From contig CAWCUZ010000007.1 of NCBI GenBank assembly GCA_963798795.1, positions 124,001 through 188,000 of the forward strand: a stretch of 64,000 bases of DNA, given 5' to 3'. The stretch comes from CAWCUZ01 sp963798795. Lineage in GTDB: Bacteria > Acidobacteriota > Vicinamibacteria > Vicinamibacterales > SCN-69-37. Shown here one piece after another: positions 59,933 through 64,000 of the stretch. Made by a program: the position numbers and the translations under genes. Positions within the stretch are counted from its first letter, which is position 1. Each line of letters begins with the position of its first letter. The notes under the pieces were generated by a model. That model was not told the DNA's origin. It worked only from the letters and a program-made list of their open reading frames with translations, and did no database searches.

Positions 59933-59937
59933 GTCAA
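59909..59937 (-). promoter_or_regulatory. Promoter of the SufR-like regulator
   Basis: On the minus strand TTGACT (plus 59932-59937), 17 bases, then TACAAA (plus 59909-59914). The start codon lies 7 bases downstream, so the transcript may be leaderless. The -10 to -35 region is occupied by the operator palindrome, consistent with autorepression. In the plus direction TTTACA (59925) and TAGGCT (59949) could serve the SDR operon. Confidence 0.6.
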
Positions 59938-59973
59938 GCGGCCTGCGCTAGGCTGGCGAATAGGTAAAGACCT

Positions 59974-60690
59974 ATGTTGACAAATAGACCGCTGCCGTTC
60001 ACAGGCCTTCGCGTCGCGATCACGGGCGGCACGTCCGGGCTGGGACTGGCCCTGGTGGGGGAATGCCTCGCCCGGGGCGCCCGCGTCGCGTTCGTCGCCC
60101 GCGGCCGCGCCGGCGTGGAGCGCGTGACCCGCGACCATCCCGGATCGCACGGCATCGTCGGCGATGTCTCGGTCAAGGACGACATCCATCCGATCGCGCT
60201 GCAAGTGACGGGCACGCTGGGCGGACTCGACGTGCTGATCAACAACGCTTCGGACCTTGGCGCCGGGCCGCTGAAACTGCTGGCCGATACGGAGTGCGAG
60301 GAACTCGAGCGGGCCGCGGCCACGAATCTCCTGGGACCCTTTCGGTTGACCAAGGCCCTGCTCGGCGCGCTGGCCGCTGCGGCTCGCGAGCGCGGCCGCG
60401 CCGTCGTGCTCAACGTGTCGAGTGACGCGGCCGTCAACGCGTATCCCTCCTGGGGGGCGTACGGCGCGACCAAGGCCGCGCTCCTTCACCTGAGCCGCAT
60501 CTGGGATGCGGAGCTCGCCGCCGAGGGCGTGCGCGTGCTCTCGGCCGACCCCGGCGACATGGACACGCCGTTGCACGCCCTGGCGGTTCCCGACGCGGAC
60601 CCCGCGTCTTTGCGGCGACCGGACGACGCAGCTCGAGAGCTGGCCGACCTGATCGCGGCCGCGCTGCAGGAAGACCGGGGGCGCCCGTGA
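59974..60690 (+). CDS. Short-chain dehydrogenase/reductase
   Basis: The protein has 238 residues. Cofactor motif TGGTSGLG (19-26), NNAS at the end of strand 4, catalytic Ser in LNVSSDAAVNAYPSWGAYGATKAAL with Tyr and Lys in Y-G-A-T-K, and PGDMDT after strand 6. A classical SDR using NAD(P)H; substrate unknown. The start ATG overlaps the TAGGT/ACCTA palindrome. Its stop overlaps the QueA-like gene by 4 bases. Confidence 0.9.
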   Translation: MLTNRPLPFTGLRVAITGGTSGLGLALVGECLARGARVAFVARGRAGVERVTRDHPGSHGIVGDVSVKDDIHPIALQVTGTLGGLDVLINNASDLGAGPLKLLADTECEELERAAATNLLGPFRLTKALLGALAAAARERGRAVVLNVSSDAAVNAYPSWGAYGATKAALLHLSRIWDAELAAEGVRVLSADPGDMDTPLHALAVPDADPASLRRPDDAARELADLIAAALQEDRGRP

Positions 60691-61724
60691 TCACCGCCGC
60701 CGACGGGCCGTCGGCGCGATCGGCAGAGGCGAAGCTGCTGGTCCTCGAACGCGGCGGCCGGATCCGTCACGAGCCGCGCGGCGCGCTCGTCGAGGTCCTG
60801 CAGCCCGGCGATCTGGTCGTCGCCAACGACGCGGCCACGCTGCCCGCGAGCCTGCTGGGCCGTCACGTGCCGAGCGGACGTGTTATCGAGGTTCGCCTCG
60901 CGGGTCGACGGTCGCTCGTGACCGAGGACGTGCGGGAATTCACGGCGGTCGTCTTCGGCGAGGGGGACTTTCACGTGCGGACGGAGCTTCGGCCGCCGCC
61001 GCCCGCCCTCGGCCCCGGCGATCGGCTCGCTCTGGGGCCGCTCTCGGCCACCGTCCTCGGGATGCTCGGCCACCCGCGGCTCGTCCAGCTCCGATTCGAC
61101 GGGTCGCCGGATGAGGTCTGGGCCGGATTGGCACGGCACGGCCGGCCCATCCAGTACGCCCACGTGCAGGAGCCCCTCGCGCTCTGGGACGTCTGGACGG
61201 CGATCGCCGGTCCTCCCGTGGCGTTCGAGCCGCCATCGGCCGGGTTCGTGCTCGACTGGCACCTGCTGCAGGCGTTGCGCGACAGGCGGATCGGGTTCGC
61301 CACGCTCACGCACGCGGCTGGCATTTCGTCCACGGGCGACGAGACGCTCGATGCGCGCCTGCCGCTGGACGAGCCGTACGCCATTCCCGAGGCCACGGCG
61401 AACGACGTCAATCGCGCGCGTCTGGCGGGCCGGCGGATCGTCGCGATCGGGACGACGGTCGTGCGCGCGCTCGAACACGCCACGGGTCGCGGCCGCGCGG
61501 TTGCGGCAGGACCCGGCGTGGCCGACCAGCGCCTGGGGCCCACGTCGCAGTTGCACGTCGTCGACGCCATTCTGACGGGAGTCCACGAGCCCGGATCGAG
61601 CCACTACGAGCTGCTGCGCGCGTTCACGCCGGACGCGACCTTTCGTCGCTTGAACGATGCGCTGGCCGTCGGCGGATACCGCGCGCACGAATTTGGCGAC
61701 TCCGTCTTCATCGAGGCGGCGTAA
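60687..61724 (+). CDS. QueA paralogue (S-adenosylmethionine:tRNA ribosyltransferase-isomerase-like)
   Basis: The protein has 345 residues with a QueA-like fold: GDLVVANDAATLPASLLGRH, HGRPIQYAHVQEPLALWDVW, and AGRRIVAIGTTVVRALEHA, which matches the QueA G-T-T-x-V-R-x-L-E segment. The canonical H-V-G-x-G-T-F and H-x-M-H-x-E motifs are replaced (THAAGISSTGDETLDARLPLDEPYAIPEATA), so queuosine activity is doubtful. Pairing with an SDR under a cysteine-rich regulator suggests a modified-nucleoside or AdoMet-derived metabolite pathway. GTG start at 60687 in the SDR stop (GTGA). Confidence 0.8.
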   Translation: MITAADGPSARSAEAKLLVLERGGRIRHEPRGALVEVLQPGDLVVANDAATLPASLLGRHVPSGRVIEVRLAGRRSLVTEDVREFTAVVFGEGDFHVRTELRPPPPALGPGDRLALGPLSATVLGMLGHPRLVQLRFDGSPDEVWAGLARHGRPIQYAHVQEPLALWDVWTAIAGPPVAFEPPSAGFVLDWHLLQALRDRRIGFATLTHAAGISSTGDETLDARLPLDEPYAIPEATANDVNRARLAGRRIVAIGTTVVRALEHATGRGRAVAAGPGVADQRLGPTSQLHVVDAILTGVHEPGSSHYELLRAFTPDATFRRLNDALAVGGYRAHEFGDSVFIEAA

Positions 61725-61781
61725 GGCACGGCGATCGTCGTACACTTTCGTTTCGGCGATCACCCATGCACGCGCTCCTCG

Positions 61782-63665
61782 ATGACTGAGCGGACCGATC
61801 CCGCCGGTTCCGACACCGAATCCTCCTCAGGTCGCGCGGATCCGCGCGCCGAGTACACACGTCGCCGGGACGCGCGGCGGATGTCGCTCGCCGAGGCCGT
61901 CCGCCAGCACATGCGATTCGGATACGTTCGACTGGGTGCCCTGCTGGCGGTGTTGGCGGTCGCGTTTGCCGTCTTCATCCAGGGTCTGGTTTCCGCGTGG
62001 TGGCTGATCGCGCCCGCCGCCGTGTTCATCTGGGCCGGCGGACGGCTCGACCGCGCGATTCGCCGGCGGGCGCGGTTCGAGCGCGCCGTGGCCTTCTACG
62101 AGCGCGCCCTGGCGCGGCTCTCGGGGCGCTGGACGGGCACGGGCGGTGAGACCGGCGCCCGGTTCGTCGAGGGCGGGCATCTGTACGCGCAGGACCTCGA
62201 CCTGTTCGGCGAGGCGTCGCTCTTCGAGCTGTTGACCAGCGCGCGCACACGGATCGGCGAGGACACGCTCGCGGACTGGCTGAAGAAGCCGGCGGAACCC
62301 CCGGTCGTGCGGGCGCGCCAGGACGCGGTGCGCGAGCTGGCGCCGCGGGTCGACCTGCGCGAGGACCTGGCCGTGCTGGGCGAGGCCGCGCGCACCGGTG
62401 TCCATGCCGACGCGCTGGCCGCCTGGGGTGCTCGGCCCCCGCGGCTCGACTCGGACGCGGCTCCGTGGTGGGCCTGGCCCCTCTCGGTGGCTGGCGCGGC
62501 CGCGGCCGTCGGCCTGGTGGTCTGGCTGGCGGCGCAGCTCGAGATCGTCCAGCTCGCCGCCGACACGCAGACCGTCCTGCAGCTCTATGGCATCTCGATG
62601 TACGGCCTGTGCTGGGGCGTGGCCTGGCGGCACCGCGCGCGGACCAGCGCGATCCTGCACGCCGTGAGCGATGCAGCACACGACCTCGGGCTGCTGTCCG
62701 GCGTGCTCGGCCGCCTCGAGGCCGAGCGTTTCGCCGCGACGAGGCTGGCCGAGCTCCGCGCCGACCTGGACGTCGACGGCGATCCGCCGTCGGTGCGCAT
62801 CGGCCGCCTGAACCGGCTGATGCAGCTCGTGGATTCGCGCGAGCATCTCTTCGTGAGGCTGACGGGCCCGCTGCTCCTGTGGGATCTGCACCTCACGTTC
62901 GCCATCGAGCGGTGGCGCCGTGCGTCAGGGCCGGCCGTCCGGCGCTGGCTCGCCGCCGTCGGCGAGATCGAAGCGCTGTCGTCCCTCGCGGGCTATCGCT
63001 ACGAGCATCCGGACGATGTGTTCGCGGAGTTCGTGGAGGACGCGCCGGGTTTCGACGCCGACGCGCTCGGCCATCCGCTCCTGCCGGCGCACGAGATGGT
63101 GCGCAACGACGTGCGGCTCACCGGCGACGTGCGCGTGCTCGTCGTGAGCGGCTCGAACATGTCGGGCAAGAGCACGCTCCTGCGCACCGTCGGCATCAAC
63201 GCCGTGCTGGCGCAGGCGGGCGCGCCGGTCCGCGCGCGCCGGCTGCGGCTCACGCCGCTCCGCATCGGCGCGTCGATCCGCATCCAGGACTCGCTCCAGG
63301 CCGGCGTGTCGCGCTTCTACGCGGAAATCACGCGGCTGCGCCGGATCATGGAGCGCGCCCGCCACGACCCGCCGCTCCTGTTCCTGATCGACGAGCTCCT
63401 GCATGGCACCAACTCGCACGACCGCCGCATCGGCGCCGAGGCGATCGTGCGCGGGCTCGTCGACCGCGGCGCCATCGGCCTGGTCACGACGCACGACCTG
63501 GCGCTCGCGCACGTGGCCGACGCGCTGGGCCCGCGCGGCGCCAACGTCCACTTCGAGGATGTCCTCGAGCACGGCCGCATGCGCTTCGACTACCACATGC
63601 GCCCCGGCGTCGTGCAGAAAAGCAACGCGCTCGAGCTGATGCGATCGGTCGGGCTGGACGTGTGA
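61782..63665 (+). CDS. Membrane-anchored MutS-family ATPase
   Basis: The protein has 627 residues. Two hydrophobic helix pairs lie near 50-88 and 228-285. The MutS lever/core-like region follows, then the ATPase: Walker A VVSGSNMSGKSTLL (~455-468), the DSLQAGVSRFYAEI segment, Walker B LLFLIDELLHGTNSHDR and TTHDLAL. There is no mismatch-recognition domain. Function is unknown; related membrane MutS-like proteins occur in several phyla and may act in membrane-linked DNA or stress processes. It starts 57 bases after the QueA-like gene. Confidence 0.88.
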   Translation: MTERTDPAGSDTESSSGRADPRAEYTRRRDARRMSLAEAVRQHMRFGYVRLGALLAVLAVAFAVFIQGLVSAWWLIAPAAVFIWAGGRLDRAIRRRARFERAVAFYERALARLSGRWTGTGGETGARFVEGGHLYAQDLDLFGEASLFELLTSARTRIGEDTLADWLKKPAEPPVVRARQDAVRELAPRVDLREDLAVLGEAARTGVHADALAAWGARPPRLDSDAAPWWAWPLSVAGAAAAVGLVVWLAAQLEIVQLAADTQTVLQLYGISMYGLCWGVAWRHRARTSAILHAVSDAAHDLGLLSGVLGRLEAERFAATRLAELRADLDVDGDPPSVRIGRLNRLMQLVDSREHLFVRLTGPLLLWDLHLTFAIERWRRASGPAVRRWLAAVGEIEALSSLAGYRYEHPDDVFAEFVEDAPGFDADALGHPLLPAHEMVRNDVRLTGDVRVLVVSGSNMSGKSTLLRTVGINAVLAQAGAPVRARRLRLTPLRIGASIRIQDSLQAGVSRFYAEITRLRRIMERARHDPPLLFLIDELLHGTNSHDRRIGAEAIVRGLVDRGAIGLVTTHDLALAHVADALGPRGANVHFEDVLEHGRMRFDYHMRPGVVQKSNALELMRSVGLDV

Positions 63666-63667
63666 CA

Positions 63668-63741
63668 GGGTGGAGCGCCGGGTCTGCGTGCTGTTGGAGC
63701 GCCGGGTCTTCAGACCCGGCGCCGGGCGGACCTGAAGGTCC
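63668..63741. repeat. Palindromic repeat between convergent genes
   Basis: A perfect 11-base stem (GCGCCGGGTCT, 63699-63709, with its complement at 63712-63722) is followed by GGACCT/AGGTCC (63728-63741). GGTGGAGCGCCGGGTCT-like sequence also occurs at 63670. It could stop transcription from both sides, but it has no T-run. Confidence 0.8.
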
Positions 63742-63750
63742 ACCCCTCCA

Positions 63751-64000
63751 TCACTCCGTTCGCAGCACCGACAGCGGATCCACGGCGGCCGAGCGCCGAA
63801 CGGGCACGATCGCGGCCGCGAGACCGGCCACGCCCAGTACGCCGGCAACGCTGACGTACACCCAGCCGTCGCGGGGCGACGTCTCGAACAGGAGACCGGC
63901 AATCCAGCGAGCGGCACCAGCGGCGGCGATCAGGCCGATCCCCAGGCCGCCCGCGATCGTCACGGCGGCGCGCCGGCCGACCTGTCCGACGACGTGAGCG
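63751..64000 (-). CDS. ABC-transporter permease, MacB/FtsX (ADOP) type, C-terminal fragment
   Basis: Only the last ~82 residues are in the window: AAVTIAGGLGIGLIAAAGAARWIAGLLF, ETSPRDGWVYVSVAGVLGVAGLAAAIVPVRRSAAVDPLSVLRTE. The sequence 'A-x-x-P-x-R-R-A-A-x-x-D-P-x-x-x-L-R-x-E' is the standard end of acidobacterial duplicated orphan permeases. Two transmembrane helices are visible. The frame is open to the right edge. Confidence 0.9.
   Translation of the reverse strand, partial: AHVVGQVGRRAAVTIAGGLGIGLIAAAGAARWIAGLLFETSPRDGWVYVSVAGVLGVAGLAAAIVPVRRSAAVDPLSVLRTE

Overview
The window looks like a piece of a high-G+C Acidobacteriota chromosome, most likely of the Vicinamibacterales type. This is inferred from gene content, not measured. 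The pointers are an S9 peptidase, a VWFA-related secreted protein of the acidobacterial kind, a tandem pair of exported amidohydrolases with glycine-rich inserts, a bacillithiol pair (bshB1-bshA), an ADOP/MacB-type permease tail, and many short 'text-like' repeats at gene ends. I found no rRNA, tRNA, CRISPR array, transposase or phage gene.

Layout. 1-5.3 kb: end of an S9 peptidase, a small membrane protein, two tandem paralogous beta-barrel-like proteins and an RRM RNA-binding protein with its own terminator. 5.6-11.2 kb (minus): a compact operon of an esterase, a RimK-like ATP-grasp enzyme, an M29-like aminopeptidase and a second ATP-grasp-like protein, followed by a VWFA-related protein. 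11.3-15.5 kb: a heptanucleotide repeat and the amidohydrolase pair. 15.5-16.0 kb: a non-coding palindromic element. 16.0-25.1 kb: the arginine regulon, argC-argB-argD-GNAT-argJ-argF leftward and argR-argG-argH rightward, with a promoter and ARG-box-like palindromes between them. 25.2-36 kb: bacillithiol genes, an HtrA / pseudo-HtrA / LuxR group, an M20 peptidase, a B12-type radical SAM protein, an MFS transporter, an iron-permease-family protein and a glutathione peroxidase.

36-59 kb is the most accessory-looking part. A divergent cluster encodes seven SnoaL/NTF2-like domains and a GMC oxidoreductase. Next is a two-gene operon of a K+-channel-RCK-RyR protein and a SLOG-SLATT membrane protein, a plausible nucleotide-sensing conflict or stress system. 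A seven-gene minus-strand operon follows (DJ-1, ThDP enzyme, SnoaL, DJ-1, VOC, GlgX, AGE-STAS). Then comes a TIR protein overlapping an nSTAND1-TPR ATPase, a second candidate conflict system. 59-64 kb: a SufR-like regulator divergent from an SDR plus QueA-paralogue operon with a clear operator, a membrane-anchored MutS-family ATPase, and the end of a permease.

Data quality. Between about 16.8 and 35.8 kb most genes longer than about 400 bp are interrupted by apparent single-base indels, often compensating within the same gene, while their family motifs stay intact. The other two thirds of the window show none. I treat these as probable consensus errors and annotate whole gene spans, with shift positions approximate.
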